NCBI GenBank assembly: GCA_016872775.1
Contig: VGZA01000004.1
Span: 1-64,000, forward strand
Reading direction: 5' to 3'
Source of the DNA: Planctomycetota bacterium
GTDB taxonomy: Bacteria > Planctomycetota > Planctomycetia > Pirellulales > Pirellulaceae
Length of the DNA stretch: 64,000 nt
Below, piece by piece: positions 17,564 through 29,973 of this stretch. A program made the translations under genes and the position numbers. A model generated the notes under the pieces. The model searched no databases and was not told where the DNA came from. It saw only the letters and a list, made by a program, of their open reading frames with translations. Positions within the stretch are counted from its first letter, which is position 1. The number at the start of each line of letters is the position of its first letter.

Positions 17564-18516
17564 CGTAACGCCCCAACGACTGTCAGCACATTCTCCCGCA
17601 TCATTCCCAGGTAGGTCTCGCCACTCGTCCCCGCCGCGCCCATCGAATCCGAATACAGTTCCCCGCCGATGCGGACGCCCGCCTCTTCGGCGATCACGCG
17701 GATCATCTTCGGATTCACACTGGTCTCCACGAAAATCGCCTTGACGCCCATACCCACAATCGATTCGACCACTCTCTGGCGACGCTGTGGTGTGATCCCG
17801 CCACCAATTTCCTCGTTCGTCGACCAGCCGGCCGGAGACGCCGGACGTAATCCGTACTCGCGACAGAAATAGTTGAACGCATCGTGACTGGTAACCAAAA
17901 CCCGCTGCGATTCTGGAATCACCGCGATCTGCTCGTGGATCCATCGATCGAGCATGCTCAATTGCTCGCCGTACAACTGCGCCCGCAAACCGTACTCGTC
18001 TTGATGTTCGGGATCAATCTGCGCGACCGCCGCGCGGATGTTCTCCACGTAGCGCAAGGCGTTCGGTACCGTGAACCACGCGTGCGGATCGTGAACCTCG
18101 ACTCCTTCCTCCACCAGACGGTACGGTTCCACCCCCTCGACACATGTCATCAGCGGCCGTTTCGCCTGCTCCGCGAGCAGCCGCATCCAGTCCTTTCCTT
18201 CCAGGTGCCAGCCATTTTCCAGGCACAGCGACGCGCGAGCGACCAACCGGGCATCGCCCGGCTTCACCGAATAGAGATGAGGATCCTGGCCCGGCGCCAA
18301 GATGCTGCGAACGTCCCACCTGTCCCCAACCACATTCCTCGCAAAATCGGCAAGTTGCGTCGTCGAACAAACGAGTAACCGCCTCTCCGATTCGGGCCGC
18401 TGCCTTGGATTCCCGGCCCCGACATAGCTCGCGTAGAGCCCAATCAACGACAGAACCAGGACGCCAAACCCGGCGGCGAACAATACGCGGCGCGGTAATT
18501 CTTTGATTAGTCGCAT
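17560..18516 (-). CDS. Metal ABC transporter substrate-binding protein (ZnuA/MntC/SitA family)
   Basis: A 318-residue periplasmic metal-binding protein. A leader helix (residues 10-32) anchors or exports it; there is no lipobox Cys. Cluster A-I (SBP_bac_9) metal ligands are visible: His in DPHLYSVKPGD, His in HDPHAWF, an acidic residue in the SVNPK region and Asp in ELYSDSMG. There is no long His/Asp-rich loop, which argues for Mn/Fe rather than Zn. It is first in a three-gene operon with the ATPase and permease-DtxR genes. A perfect TTTTGA/TCAAAA dyad lies 7 bases upstream of its start. Confidence 0.9.
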   Translation of the reverse strand: MRLIKELPRRVLFAAGFGVLVLSLIGLYASYVGAGNPRQRPESERRLLVCSTTQLADFARNVVGDRWDVRSILAPGQDPHLYSVKPGDARLVARASLCLENGWHLEGKDWMRLLAEQAKRPLMTCVEGVEPYRLVEEGVEVHDPHAWFTVPNALRYVENIRAAVAQIDPEHQDEYGLRAQLYGEQLSMLDRWIHEQIAVIPESQRVLVTSHDAFNYFCREYGLRPASPAGWSTNEEIGGGITPQRRQRVVESIVGMGVKAIFVETSVNPKMIRVIAEEAGVRIGGELYSDSMGAAGTSGETYLGMMRENVLTVVGALR

Positions 18517-18522
18517 ATATTA

Positions 18523-18538
18523 TTTTGATCGTTCAAAA
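18523..18538 (-). promoter_or_regulatory. Candidate operator dyad of the metal importer operon
   Basis: TTTTGATCGTTCAAAA is a perfect 6-bp inverted repeat around a 4-base centre, ending 7 bases before the substrate-binding gene's ATG. Position and dyad symmetry fit repressor binding. It does not match the classical DtxR or MntR consensus, so the cognate regulator is open; the DtxR part of the fused permease or an unlinked Fur/MntR protein are candidates. Confidence 0.45.
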
Positions 18539-18637
18539 TCCCACCTAAGTTAAGTTCTGATTGCGAGTTCGTCAAGCGGGACGTACAATCCGCAGCCGAT
18601 CGGAGAGAATCGTTTTTGCAGGCAAGGGTGAAGCGAC

Positions 18638-19876
18638 GTGGAAAAGATCTACATCATCGGAATCGGCGACGATGGCATGGAGGGCCTGACGTCGGCAGCT
18701 CGCCAGAAGATTGAGACGGCCGACTTGCTGGTGGGCGCGGAGCGTTCGCTGGCGGCGGTGCCGCGAGGGCGATCCGGGGAACGGCTGGAATTGACCGGCG
18801 ACCTCGATACCGTGGTGCAGGCGATTTCCAGTGCCGCCGGTCGCCGCACGGTGGTGTTAGCCAGCGGCGATCCGTTGTTTTACGGGACGGCCCGATATCT
18901 CTGCGACCGGCTGGGCAAGGAACGGTTCGAGGTTATTCCGCACGTCAGCAGCATGCAACTGGCGTTCGCGCGGGTCAAGGAGAGTTGGGACGAGGCGTAT
19001 CTCACGAATCTAGCGACGCAGCAGTTGCCGTTGGTCGCCGAGAAAATACGCACGGCTCAGAAGGTCGGGCTGTTCACGACCGAGGCTGCCTCGCCGCGGC
19101 GCGTGGCTCAAGTGCTGCTCGAATTGGGAATCGATTATTTCACGTCCTACGTTTGCGAAAACCTGGGTGCGCCGGACGAGCGGGTCACGCACGGGGAGCT
19201 GTCGGAGGTAGCGACGCAGGATTTCTCACCGTTGAACGTGATGATCCTGATTCGAAAACCGGACTTGCCCGACCGGCCGCTCAAGATGGTGGGCCGTCGG
19301 TTGTTCGGCAATCCCGACGAGATGTTTCTACAGACACAGCCCAAACGCGGATTATTGACACCGGCCGAGGTGCGCAGCGTCGCGTTGGCGGCGATGGATA
19401 TTGGTCGCACGAGCATCGTCTGGGACGTCGGCGCCGGCAGTGGCTCGGTGGCCATCGAGGCCGCGCAGATCGCTGCGGGTGGTTCGGTTTACGCGATTGA
19501 AATGGATCCTGAGGATCACCAGATGATCGCCGTGAACGCCGAACGATTCGGAGTGCGCAATTTGACGCGGATCCTTGGCCAGGCACCTGAGGCATGGGTG
19601 CCGCTCCCCGATCCGGACGCGGTATTTGTCGGCGGCACGGGGCGCCAGGTGCGTTCGATTGTGCAAGGCGCGCTGCAACGGCTGAAACCGGGTGGACGGC
19701 TGGTGGCCAACGTCAGCAGCATCGACAATTTGTCGGGAGTCCATCAGTTGTTGCACGACATCTGCGGGGATGCCGAAGTGTTGATGATCAACCTGGCACG
19801 CGGGACATTGCAGTTGGAGTCGATCCGATTCGAGGCTCAAAATCCGACGTTTCTCATACGAGCCGTAAAGAGGTAA
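18638..19876 (+). CDS. cobL: Precorrin-6Y C5,15-methyltransferase (decarboxylating), CbiE-CbiT fusion
   Basis: A 412-residue bifunctional cobalamin-pathway enzyme. Residues 1 to about 200 form the CbiE tetrapyrrole methylase ([28 protein letters not shown]). Residues from about 235 form CbiT, a Rossmann SAM methyltransferase ([27 protein letters not shown]). Together they methylate C5 and C15 and decarboxylate the acetate side chain. The start is GTG. No other cob/cbi genes or cobalamin riboswitch are visible in the window, so the rest of the pathway must be elsewhere. The next gene starts 4 bases after its stop. Confidence 0.92.
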   Translation: MEKIYIIGIGDDGMEGLTSAARQKIETADLLVGAERSLAAVPRGRSGERLELTGDLDTVVQAISSAAGRRTVVLASGDPLFYGTARYLCDRLGKERFEVIPHVSSMQLAFARVKESWDEAYLTNLATQQLPLVAEKIRTAQKVGLFTTEAASPRRVAQVLLELGIDYFTSYVCENLGAPDERVTHGELSEVATQDFSPLNVMILIRKPDLPDRPLKMVGRRLFGNPDEMFLQTQPKRGLLTPAEVRSVALAAMDIGRTSIVWDVGAGSGSVAIEAAQIAAGGSVYAIEMDPEDHQMIAVNAERFGVRNLTRILGQAPEAWVPLPDPDAVFVGGTGRQVRSIVQGALQRLKPGGRLVANVSSIDNLSGVHQLLHDICGDAEVLMINLARGTLQLESIRFEAQNPTFLIRAVKR

Positions 19877-19880
19877 CGCC

Positions 19881-20636
19881 GTGCCGTCGACATTGGAAGC
19901 GGTTGCTCCGTTGGATGTGATTGCCGTTGGAGCGCACCCGGACGACGTCGAAATCGCCTGTGGCGGTACACTTGCACAACTTGTACGGCAGGGGTACCGC
20001 GTCGGGATCATCGACTTGACCGACGGTGAACCTACGCCCCGTTGTCCTAGTCCGGAGATCCGATTGCGCGAGGCGGCCGAAGCGGCGCGGATGCTGGGCG
20101 TCACGACGCGCGTCACATTGCCGCTTCCCAACCGGCGGCTGATGGACGATTTTGATGCGCGGATTCTGCTGGCCAAGGAGTTTCGCAAGTACCGCCCCAA
20201 GATCGTGATCGGTTTTGGCGACAAGACTCCCCTCGCGTCCCCCGATCACTGGCAGGCGATGCAGATCACCGATGCCGCGGTGTTTTATGCCAGGCTGTCG
20301 AAGTGGGACGACTATTTCGACGGATTGCCCGTGCATTCGATCGAAGTGCAACTGTACTTTCGCCTGGCGTTCGAGCCCGATCGATTGGCTGGCTATCCGA
20401 GTCATTTCACGGTCGACATTTCGGAATCGCTGGAAACGAAACTCGCGGCGGTCGCCTGCTACCGGACCCAGTTTCCCGCGGAAAAGGCGCACGTCTTCGA
20501 GCGGATCCGTGGCGCCGCGCTGATCCAGGGGGCCGCCGCCGGTTTTAACGCCGGCGAGGTTTTCGCTCACGCTCGCATGCTGGGAACCCGCAACATGCTG
20601 CGGTTTCTCGAACGCGACTCCGGTGCCCATGGGTGA
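19881..20636 (+). CDS. PIG-L family deacetylase, BshB1-like
   Basis: A 251-residue LmbE/PIG-L zinc deacetylase. The AHPDDVE motif (H19, D21, D22) and a late zinc ligand in [16 protein letters not shown] define the family. The closest named type is BshB1, which removes acetate from GlcNAc-malate in bacillithiol synthesis ([19 protein letters not shown] and FHRLAFEPD-like segments agree). The start is GTG, 9 bases after AGAGG, and only 4 bases follow cobL, so the two genes are probably co-transcribed. Specificity is an inference; other GlcNAc deacetylases share these motifs. Confidence 0.82.
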   Translation: MPSTLEAVAPLDVIAVGAHPDDVEIACGGTLAQLVRQGYRVGIIDLTDGEPTPRCPSPEIRLREAAEAARMLGVTTRVTLPLPNRRLMDDFDARILLAKEFRKYRPKIVIGFGDKTPLASPDHWQAMQITDAAVFYARLSKWDDYFDGLPVHSIEVQLYFRLAFEPDRLAGYPSHFTVDISESLETKLAAVACYRTQFPAEKAHVFERIRGAALIQGAAAGFNAGEVFAHARMLGTRNMLRFLERDSGAHG

Positions 20637-20885
20637 GGTAGCCCCGAGCCCATACCCAAGGGACAGAGCAAACGTTCAACCCTCAGGGTAGCGCAGCGTC
20701 GGAAAAGCTGGGGAAGATCACGTAAGCAGCAAGGGCTCGGCAGTACCATCACCCGTTCCACTCGAGCCGGCTTCGCCGCCCCGTGCCGTCAGCACGTGGC
20801 TCAACCGGCTATTACTCCGCGGCCAGGCTTCGCCACAAGAGTGCCGTGCGTGCCCAATCCCATTTGGCTGAAAAGTGATCATCGG

Positions 20886-21372
20886 TCAACAGATAACCGT
20901 CAATATTTTGAGATAGCACTTGCCACGGCACGTCGGCCCGTGCAAGTGAATGATCTTCTGGGAGTGACAATTCGGATTCCCGCATTGCATCGGATAGAAT
21001 CGCGACATTCCGATCGGGAGTTCGACGGCAAGCGAGCGTTTATGGGAACTGTCCCACGATTCGTTCATGCGATATTTTTCGCGCAGCACTTCGTCAGGTT
21101 GCGCACGAACTCGCCAACTGTGCTGAAGATGACCATTGACGTCCGCAATATCCGCCGGGGGGAAATGCTGTTTCCTTGTCGTAATAGGTCCTCATCAAAC
21201 TTGCCGTTATTTTGTTCTGGCCGACACAGGACGTTCGTCGTGCCGACTCTAGAATTGACTGGAAAAAATTCCACACGGCCGCATTCAGCCCGACGAGCAT
21301 TCCGATTCCGAACAACGCCTGGATCACGCGCGACAGAGTTCGTTTTCTTGATCGTTTCGAATCCTCGTCCAT
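20886..21372 (-). pseudogene. DUF1559-like pseudopilin-type gene broken by a homopolymer frameshift
   Basis: ATG 21372, with AAAGGA 7 bases upstream, begins a protein with an N-terminal helix (VIQALFGIGMLVGLNAAVWN), then ARRTSCVGQNKI and TYYDKETAFPP. The first frame stops at 21094. Removing one C from the six-base C run (21157-21162) restores ADVNGHLQHSWRV and KYRMNESWDSSHKRSLA, the DUF1559 pattern in which HSWRVLLLP and EPWDSPHN follow each other; that frame ends at 20886. A further remnant in a third frame continues to about 20790. DUF1559 proteins are planctomycetal prepilin-like surface proteins. This copy is short and probably inactive, unless the run is a sequencing error. Confidence 0.7.
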
Positions 21373-21656
21373 TTTGGTATCCTTTAGGCAAGTTGAGAAT
21401 TCCCACGTCTTAAGTTTACCCATTCTGCCGCGTTCGGAGCGTCGCAACGCCTGGAAAGCTAGTGCGCGCAAATAGTAACCATTGCTCCCCTCTCCCAGTG
21501 GCTTCATGACGTTGTCGCGAAAAGACCGGTAGCGTTGCGCAACGTCTTTCCCGGCCCCCTCATCCGCAGCCCTTCTCCCCCGGAAATACCGGTGAAGAAG
21601 GGAGGACTGTTGTTTGCGAATTACTTCTACGAGTTTGCCGTGCACCGTTGAAGTTG
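21373..21656. other. Intergenic region, no gene seen
   Basis: Upstream region of the broken DUF1559-like gene. Open frames have no family resemblance or ribosome-binding sites. With 20637-20885 it frames a decayed stretch of about 1 kb between the bshB1-like gene and the efflux operon. Confidence 0.3.
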
Positions 21657-21675
21657 CTGGGGCTGAAAGCCCCAG
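21657..21675 (-). terminator. Hairpin after the ABC efflux operon
   Basis: CTGGGGCT-GAA-AGCCCCAG forms a perfect 8-bp stem 9 bases past the last permease stop. There is no U-tract, so intrinsic termination is uncertain; it may be an mRNA-stabilising hairpin. Confidence 0.4.
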
Positions 21676-21684
21676 TCACGACAA

Positions 21685-22875
21685 TTACGTTTCGCGGAGT
21701 GCGATGGCGACGGGGAGTCGCGCGGCCCGCAGCGCCGGAAATAATCCGCCGATGATGCCGATCACTGCGGCCCAGACGATGGCCATTACGAGCAGCTTGG
21801 GTGTTACTGCGAACGCGAACGCGATCTGGCTGAACGACTGCCAATTAATGGTCGCCGCCTGAAAGCCATCGAAAGCACCGTACGCCGCGGCGGCGCCGAT
21901 GGACCCACCCAGCAACGCGATCAGCAACGATTCGAACAAAACGGAAATCACGACCGGGCTAGCGCCAAATCCGAGCGCTCGCAGGGTGGCAATCTCGCGA
22001 CTGCGGCTCGCCACCACCGTATACATGGTATTCAGTGCGCCGAACAACGCGCCTAGCGCCATCAGGCCGGCGATACTCATGCCGATCGTCTCGATAAAAC
22101 CCGTGAGAATGCTCGACTGTTCCGCCAGAAAATCAGACTGCAGCAGCGTGCGGACTTTCAGCTGCGGGTTGGTGGAAAGAGCATCTTTGAATTTCTGGAA
22201 CGCGCCCTCGGTCTCGAGCCGCGCGTAGACGGACTGGAACGAATCTTCACGGTTGTAGGCCGGCTGGAGCACGGCGGCGTCGGTCCAGATCTCGGATTCA
22301 GCGGCGCCACCGCCTCCGGAGAAAATCCCAACGACTTTCCATTCGTTCGCACCGACCCGGAGCGTTTGACCGACGTCCAGCCCCGAAAACGCTCGGGCGG
22401 CACCCGCTCCGACGATGATCTCACTGCGGCCGGACTCGAACATGCGTCCCTGGATCACTCGCAGGTCGCCCCGAACGGCGGCCGCTTCTTTTTCCACGCC
22501 TCGCATCGGAACGTTGGCATCGGTGCCGGTCGATTTCTTCGGCAAGTTGATCATGACGAAAAGTTCCGAGGAGGCCATTGGTCCATTCGGCCCCTCGTGG
22601 ATGCCCGGCGCGAGCCCAATCAGCCGCGTCTCCTCGCGAGACAAACCGCTGGTCATTTCGCTGTCGGCGCCGCTGCGAAGCACGATCGCCACGTGCTGGT
22701 TGGGTGGAACCGACATGGCAGCGCGGAATCCTTCGGCGATCGAGAGCACACCGACCAGGACGGCGACGACCCCCGCGATGCCGATGGCCGCGGAAAACGC
22801 CGAGCCTTTGCGTTCGGGGATCGTGCGCAGGCTGAACAAGGTCACGGAGAGGATCTGGTTGAGCCAACTGATCAT
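21685..22875 (-). CDS. ABC transporter permease, FtsX/MacB family (second permease)
   Basis: A 396-residue membrane protein with the MacB/FtsX layout: one N-terminal helix (AAIGIAGVVAVLVGVLSIAE), a periplasmic MacB-type core of about 220 residues, then three C-terminal helices with the FtsX motif RSREIATLRALGFGASPVVI. It pairs with the preceding permease as a heterodimer served by the LolD-like ATPase. It overlaps the upstream gene by 4 bases and is last in the four-gene operon. The likely role is export of a lipoprotein, lipid or drug; substrate is unknown. Confidence 0.88.
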   Translation of the reverse strand: MISWLNQILSVTLFSLRTIPERKGSAFSAAIGIAGVVAVLVGVLSIAEGFRAAMSVPPNQHVAIVLRSGADSEMTSGLSREETRLIGLAPGIHEGPNGPMASSELFVMINLPKKSTGTDANVPMRGVEKEAAAVRGDLRVIQGRMFESGRSEIIVGAGAARAFSGLDVGQTLRVGANEWKVVGIFSGGGGAAESEIWTDAAVLQPAYNREDSFQSVYARLETEGAFQKFKDALSTNPQLKVRTLLQSDFLAEQSSILTGFIETIGMSIAGLMALGALFGALNTMYTVVASRSREIATLRALGFGASPVVISVLFESLLIALLGGSIGAAAAYGAFDGFQAATINWQSFSQIAFAFAVTPKLLVMAIVWAAVIGIIGGLFPALRAARLPVAIALRET

Positions 22876-24032
22876 GCTTGCCTCCTTAATGCCACGGCGA
22901 TCCGCAGCCGCATCGCGTCGAGCGCCGGCAACAGGCCGGCGATCAAGCCGAGCCCGAAGATCATTCCCAAACCGACCAGCAACAGGTGGGGCGGCAGATA
23001 GAAAACCGGCAACACGGACGGCATGGGGCTGCCGCCGGCGGTGATCAACCAGGCGGCGCCGAGTCCGGTGAGCCCTCCGGCCATTGCGATCAACGTCGAT
23101 TCGGCCAGCACCAGCACCAGGACCAGTCCGTTGGTGAAGCCGACTGCCTTCAGCAGACCCAATTCCTCGGTTCGTTCGCGGACCGCCTGGGCCATGGTAT
23201 TACCGGCCACCAGCAGAATCGTAAAGAACACCGCGCTGAGGATGGCGATCAACATGGTGCCGATGTCGCCAATCTGCTGGGCAAAACCTTGCGCAAAAGC
23301 TCCTTCCGGTTCCGTCTTTGTTTCGAAAGGTGAGTTGACAAATTCGGCATCGAGGGCGCTTGCGACGCGTTCTGCCTGATCCGGGTCCGCGACGCGTATC
23401 GCATACCAGCCGACCTCTCCTTCGCCTCGCATGCGCGCCTCGTCGAAATAGTCGTAACGGAAATAGAACCCCGAGGTATCGGTGGCCCGCTTCGCGCCTT
23501 CGTAAATACCGACGATTTTGAACTCCCATGCGCCGCCGCCTTTACGGGGCCAGATGGGTGATTTGAGCGGTACCTGATCGCCGACTTTCCAGCCGAAGCG
23601 ACCGGCCAGACTGCGGCCGACAATCGCGCCCGTCCGCGTGGCCATCCATTCTTTGCGCGCCGATTCGGGCAAAACGTATTCGGGAAAGATCTTCAGGAAT
23701 TCCTCCGGATCGGATATCGGCATGCTGGCGAAGAAATTCCGCGCGTCGTCCTGATAGATTCCATTGAACCAGGTGAAATGAACGGCCGAGTCCACACCTG
23801 GAATCTGTCGCATCCGGCGGCTGTACGATTCCGGCAAGAGCATGATCAGCGACACTTTATGCCGCGCGATCAGGCGATCGGCGCCGGCCACCGCCACGCC
23901 CGCCGTGAAAGCTTCCTTCAAAGCGCAGAGCAGGCCGAATAACACAAAAGCGACAAAGACCGAAAGTATGGTGAGCCAGGTACGCAACTTCTTGCGCCGC
24001 AGATTGCACCAGACGAGCGAAACGAATTTCAT
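22872..24032 (-). CDS. ABC transporter permease, FtsX family (first permease)
   Basis: A 386-residue FtsX-type permease with an N-terminal helix (TWLTILSVFVAFVLFGLLCA), a periplasmic domain (about residues 50-260) and C-terminal helices with EELGLLKAVGFTNGLVLVLV. It is the partner of the permease at 21685-22875; the two share topology but are clearly diverged. Four-base overlaps with both neighbours show tight coupling. With the adaptor and ATPase it forms a MacAB-like exporter. Confidence 0.88.
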   Translation of the reverse strand: MKFVSLVWCNLRRKKLRTWLTILSVFVAFVLFGLLCALKEAFTAGVAVAGADRLIARHKVSLIMLLPESYSRRMRQIPGVDSAVHFTWFNGIYQDDARNFFASMPISDPEEFLKIFPEYVLPESARKEWMATRTGAIVGRSLAGRFGWKVGDQVPLKSPIWPRKGGGAWEFKIVGIYEGAKRATDTSGFYFRYDYFDEARMRGEGEVGWYAIRVADPDQAERVASALDAEFVNSPFETKTEPEGAFAQGFAQQIGDIGTMLIAILSAVFFTILLVAGNTMAQAVRERTEELGLLKAVGFTNGLVLVLVLAESTLIAMAGGLTGLGAAWLITAGGSPMPSVLPVFYLPPHLLLVGLGMIFGLGLIAGLLPALDAMRLRIAVALRRQA

Positions 24033-24727
24033 TCCGGTTTCTCCGTGGAAAACTGACCTTTTTCCAGATAGAGAGTCCGCGTGGCACGTGCCGAGGCATG
24101 CGGGTCATGGGTGACCATGATGATCGTCTTGCCCTGATCGCGATTGAGCGCCTGCAGCAGTGTAAGGATCTCATCGCCCGTCTTGCGATCGAGATCGCCC
24201 GTCGGCTCGTCGCATAGCAATAGCGTCGGATCGTTGACGATCGCCCGGGCAATGCCAACGCGCTGCTGTTCACCGCCGGAAAGGGTGCGCGGGTAGTGCC
24301 GCGTTCGGTGCGACAACCCGACCACTTCCAGCGCCACGCGCACATGTTCACGTCGTTCCCCGCGCGATAAATGGGTCAAGAGCAACGGTAACTCGACATT
24401 GCGTTCCGCGTTCAACATCGGCAGCAGATTGTAGAATTGAAACACCAGCCCCACGTGCCGCGCGCGCCATGCGGCCAGCTGCCGCTCGGACAATTGGTCG
24501 ATCCGCTCCCCGTCGATTTCAACAGCACCGGCTGTGGGTCGATCGAGTCCGCCGACCAGATTGAGCAGGGTGGATTTGCCCGAACCCGATGGTCCCATCA
24601 ACGCCAGAAACTCCCCCCGCCCGACCTGCAGGCTCAGGTTGGCCAACACATGAATCTGCTCGGAACCGCGCTGAAAGGACTTTTCAACTCCCTCCAGCCG
24701 TACGAGCGGTTGCTGACTGACGTCCAT
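24029..24727 (-). CDS. ABC transporter ATP-binding protein, LolD/MacB type
   Basis: A 232-residue ATPase of the LolD/MacB/DevA class. Walker A is GPSGSGKST, the signature [14 protein letters not shown], Walker [13 protein letters not shown] and the H-loop VTHDPHAS. It energises the two FtsX-type permeases encoded immediately downstream. Its ATG shares the A of the upstream adaptor's TAA (TAATG), and its end overlaps the next gene by 4 bases. Confidence 0.92.
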   Translation of the reverse strand: MDVSQQPLVRLEGVEKSFQRGSEQIHVLANLSLQVGRGEFLALMGPSGSGKSTLLNLVGGLDRPTAGAVEIDGERIDQLSERQLAAWRARHVGLVFQFYNLLPMLNAERNVELPLLLTHLSRGERREHVRVALEVVGLSHRTRHYPRTLSGGEQQRVGIARAIVNDPTLLLCDEPTGDLDRKTGDEILTLLQALNRDQGKTIIMVTHDPHASARATRTLYLEKGQFSTEKPE

Positions 24728-25941
24728 TATTTGATCTCCACGATCCGAGCTTTATCCGCAAGCATTTCCGTGCCGGAAACGACAATCCGCTCGCCGGTTT
24801 CCAATCCGGCAAGAATCGAAACTTCATCCCCCTCTTTTTCGCCGACGCTCACCGCGCGGCGTTCGACCAGGCCGGCCTTGACCACCCAGACAATATCCTG
24901 GTCCTGGTCTCGGGCGAGGGCCGAAGCCGGGATCTTCGTTGATGGCTGCGACGCCGCGGCAGCGGACTCGGAACCTCGGAAGGAAACTTTCACGCTCATT
25001 TGCGGCAGGATTCGGGCGTCAAGCTTATCGAATCCGACGCGAACTTTGACGGTCGCTTTCTGCCGGTTGGCGGTCGGAATGATCGCGATGACGCGCGCGG
25101 GTATTTTCCAATCGGGGTAGGCGTCCAGCGTCGCGACGACCGACTGCCCCGCCTCGACACGATTGATGTAGCTTTCATTCACATCGACTTCGATTTCCAG
25201 CGAGCTCATGTCGACGATGGTGCAGATGCCGGTTCGAGTGAATCCACCTCCGGCGGAAATCGGAGAGATCATTTCGCCGGGTTGTGCGTCCTTCGTCGTA
25301 ACAATTCCGGCGAACGGAGCCCGGATGATGGTATCTTCGACCTGTTGCTGCCAGACTTCGACATCGACTTCCTTGACGCGAATGTCGGCGATCTGCCGCT
25401 CCAGCCTGGCGCGAAGTGAAATGACTTCGGTTTCGGACTTATCGAGTTCAGCCTGGCTGGCGACGCGCGAGGCGGCGAGTTGCGACACGCGGCGCAATTC
25501 ACGCTCGGCATGCAGCATTGTGGCCTTGGTTTCGTCCAGCATTTTGCGGGTCGCCTGCAACTGGGCTTCCGTCAGCCGGAGATTTTTTTCCAAATTGGAA
25601 GAGTCGGTCCGAGCCAGTACCTGGTTGGCTTCGACGGCCATGCCTTCCTCGATGAACACTTCGACGACTTTACCCGTTACCTTGGACGACACGGTCGAAT
25701 CGACCCTTGCGGTCACGTAGCCCGACGCGTTCAACAGGGTCTGTTCGCCTGCGGAGGCCGGCTTGGAAACGACAGCGGTCCGGACCTGAAATACGGGCGG
25801 ACGCTGATACCACCAGGCGGCGACCGCGATCGCGGTGAAGGCGACGAGCAGAACAGAGAGCGTCGCGGGGGAGTTCTTTCGAGCGGCCTGCGGAGCGCGC
25901 GCGATACGGAGTGCGTCGAGCGATTGCTTTGACGGGCTCAT
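24727..25941 (-). CDS. Periplasmic adaptor (HlyD/MacA-like membrane fusion protein)
   Basis: A 404-residue membrane-fusion protein. A single N-terminal anchor (LSVLLVAFTAIAVAAWWYQR) is followed by a lipoyl/barrel segment (SGYVTARVDSTVSSKVTGKV), a long alpha-hairpin coiled coil (about residues 100-190), and a C-terminal beta-barrel and membrane-proximal domain. It is first in the operon with the LolD-like ATPase and two permeases, and would connect the inner-membrane pump to the outer envelope. An ATG at 25989 would add 16 residues; neither start has a clear ribosome-binding site. The gene begins about 90 bases after the rRNA terminator. Confidence 0.88.
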   Translation of the reverse strand: MSPSKQSLDALRIARAPQAARKNSPATLSVLLVAFTAIAVAAWWYQRPPVFQVRTAVVSKPASAGEQTLLNASGYVTARVDSTVSSKVTGKVVEVFIEEGMAVEANQVLARTDSSNLEKNLRLTEAQLQATRKMLDETKATMLHAERELRRVSQLAASRVASQAELDKSETEVISLRARLERQIADIRVKEVDVEVWQQQVEDTIIRAPFAGIVTTKDAQPGEMISPISAGGGFTRTGICTIVDMSSLEIEVDVNESYINRVEAGQSVVATLDAYPDWKIPARVIAIIPTANRQKATVKVRVGFDKLDARILPQMSVKVSFRGSESAAAASQPSTKIPASALARDQDQDIVWVVKAGLVERRAVSVGEKEGDEVSILAGLETGERIVVSGTEMLADKARIVEIK

Positions 25942-26031
25942 GGGACACCGGAGTAGCGAAGAAGGACGAAAAGACAACCTCCGTTGCATTCTAATCGTTT
26001 TGGTCCACGTCGCGAAGGGTCTAAAAACGAC

Positions 26032-26061
26032 AAGAGCCCGCGGGTTTCCCCGCGGGCTCTT
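26032..26061 (-). terminator. Intrinsic terminator of the 23S-5S operon
   Basis: Read leftward, AAGAGCCCGCGGG-GAAA-CCCGCGGGCTCTT is a perfect 13-bp hairpin with a tetraloop, followed by a T-rich run (GTCGTTTTT). It lies 8 bases beyond the 5S gene and separates the rRNA operon from the downstream efflux operon on the same strand. Confidence 0.93.
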
Positions 26062-26068
26062 GAAAAAT

Positions 26069-26176
<108 letters not shown>

Positions 26177-26211
26177 AAGGGACTTGCGAAGCGATGAAAC
26201 TTCGCAAGCCA

Positions 26212-26234
26212 GGTTGTAATGGTAAATGGCATCT
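26212..26234 (-). repeat. 3' half of the 23S processing stem
   Basis: This 23-base segment is the reverse complement, with one mismatch, of 29571-29593 on the other side of 23S. In the transcript the two would form a long helix closing the 23S precursor, a typical RNase III substrate. Confidence 0.8.
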
Positions 26235-26410
26235 ACGCGAGCGATGCGTTGGGGAAAGCGGGCGTCAGGTTTCTGCACACCTGGACTATTCACGCCTGCG
26301 AACGAGTACAACGTATCGGGATCGCGGTCAAGTCAGCGGATGGAGCCTTTTTTTGCGGATTCGCGGTGCGAATCCGTTGGCCGGGCTCCATGAACATAGA
26401 GTCTTGAATA

Positions 26411-29328
<2,918 letters not shown>

Positions 29329-29570
29329 CCAATATCCAAAACTCTTGTGAAATGCTGGATATCAGCGCTACCTATGATCCCGTGCTTGATTGCTCAAGAA
29401 CGCAATCGAGTATCGATCACCCTTACATTCGTCCCACGAATCCACTTCCTCCGCTCCTGCAAAAGAGCGGCCCCCATGAATTCGCAGCGCTAACTAAGAA
29501 CGTGATGCACAAGTTTTCCATCCGCCGGAGTTCTCGCGAACCACCTGCGGCATGGCAAACCTGCTTCACT

Positions 29571-29593
29571 AGATGCCATTTACCTTTACAACC
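29571..29593 (-). repeat. 5' half of the 23S processing stem
   Basis: AGATGCCATTTACC... on the plus strand pairs with the 26212-26234 segment over 23 bases with one mismatch, bracketing 23S. Confidence 0.8.
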
Positions 29594-29609
29594 AAATTGT
29601 CAAAGATCG
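29594..29609 (-). promoter_or_regulatory. boxA-like rRNA antitermination element
   Basis: The transcript reads CGATCTTTGACAATTT, close to the rrn boxA core (CTTTAACAAT), just upstream of the 23S processing stem, the usual place for a Nus-factor binding element. Confidence 0.55.
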
Positions 29610-29800
29610 CGTGTCGGACCAGCAACTTGCCCGTGAAGACTTGTCGCCAAACCTCTCTGTCCTCAGCGACAGGAATCAGGCTCTCGTCGGAGCCCGGTTC
29701 CTGACACTGAATCAATCATTTGCTTTTCGATTCGCCCGGCCCTGAAACGTCGCTCCGCGTATTGCCTTACGTATCTTGCCGGTGGGAAACCACGAGTCTA

Positions 29801-29851
29801 TTAATGTGGCCTTTGGCTGTCAATGGGGCCGACTCGCAGTTCCAAAATCAT
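29801..29851 (-). CDS. Possible 16-residue leader ORF inside the rRNA leader
   Basis: ATG 29851 opens a 16-codon frame (MILELRVGPIDSQRPH, stop TAA). It is preceded by AAGGAGGTGA (29859-29868), a ten-base perfect complement of the 16S 3' end, with GGAGG 10 bases from the ATG. Such a strong ribosome-binding site inside an rRNA transcript is unusual. Translation is unproven, and the motif could instead pair with 16S precursor RNA. Confidence 0.3.
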   Translation of the reverse strand: MILELRVGPIDSQRPH

Positions 29852-29973
29852 TGTTTTTTCACCTCCTTGCTCTTGATTCGTTCGCCAAAGCTTGAGTCGC
29901 CCAATCCGTTCTTGCTGCGGTGATTCTATCAATCGGTTTCGCGGCGGCAAGGGGTGAGCGACTGTTGTTGAGG

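Larger units (their letters stand above)
29329..29973 (-). other. 23S leader region (tRNA-Ala to 23S spacer)
   Basis: This 645-base spacer lies inside the rRNA transcript. It contains the 5' half of the processing stem (29571-29593), a boxA-like GATCTTTGACAATTT (29594-29609) and a perfect AAGGAGGTGA followed by a 16-codon open frame (29801-29851). The remainder shows no gene. Confidence 0.7.
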
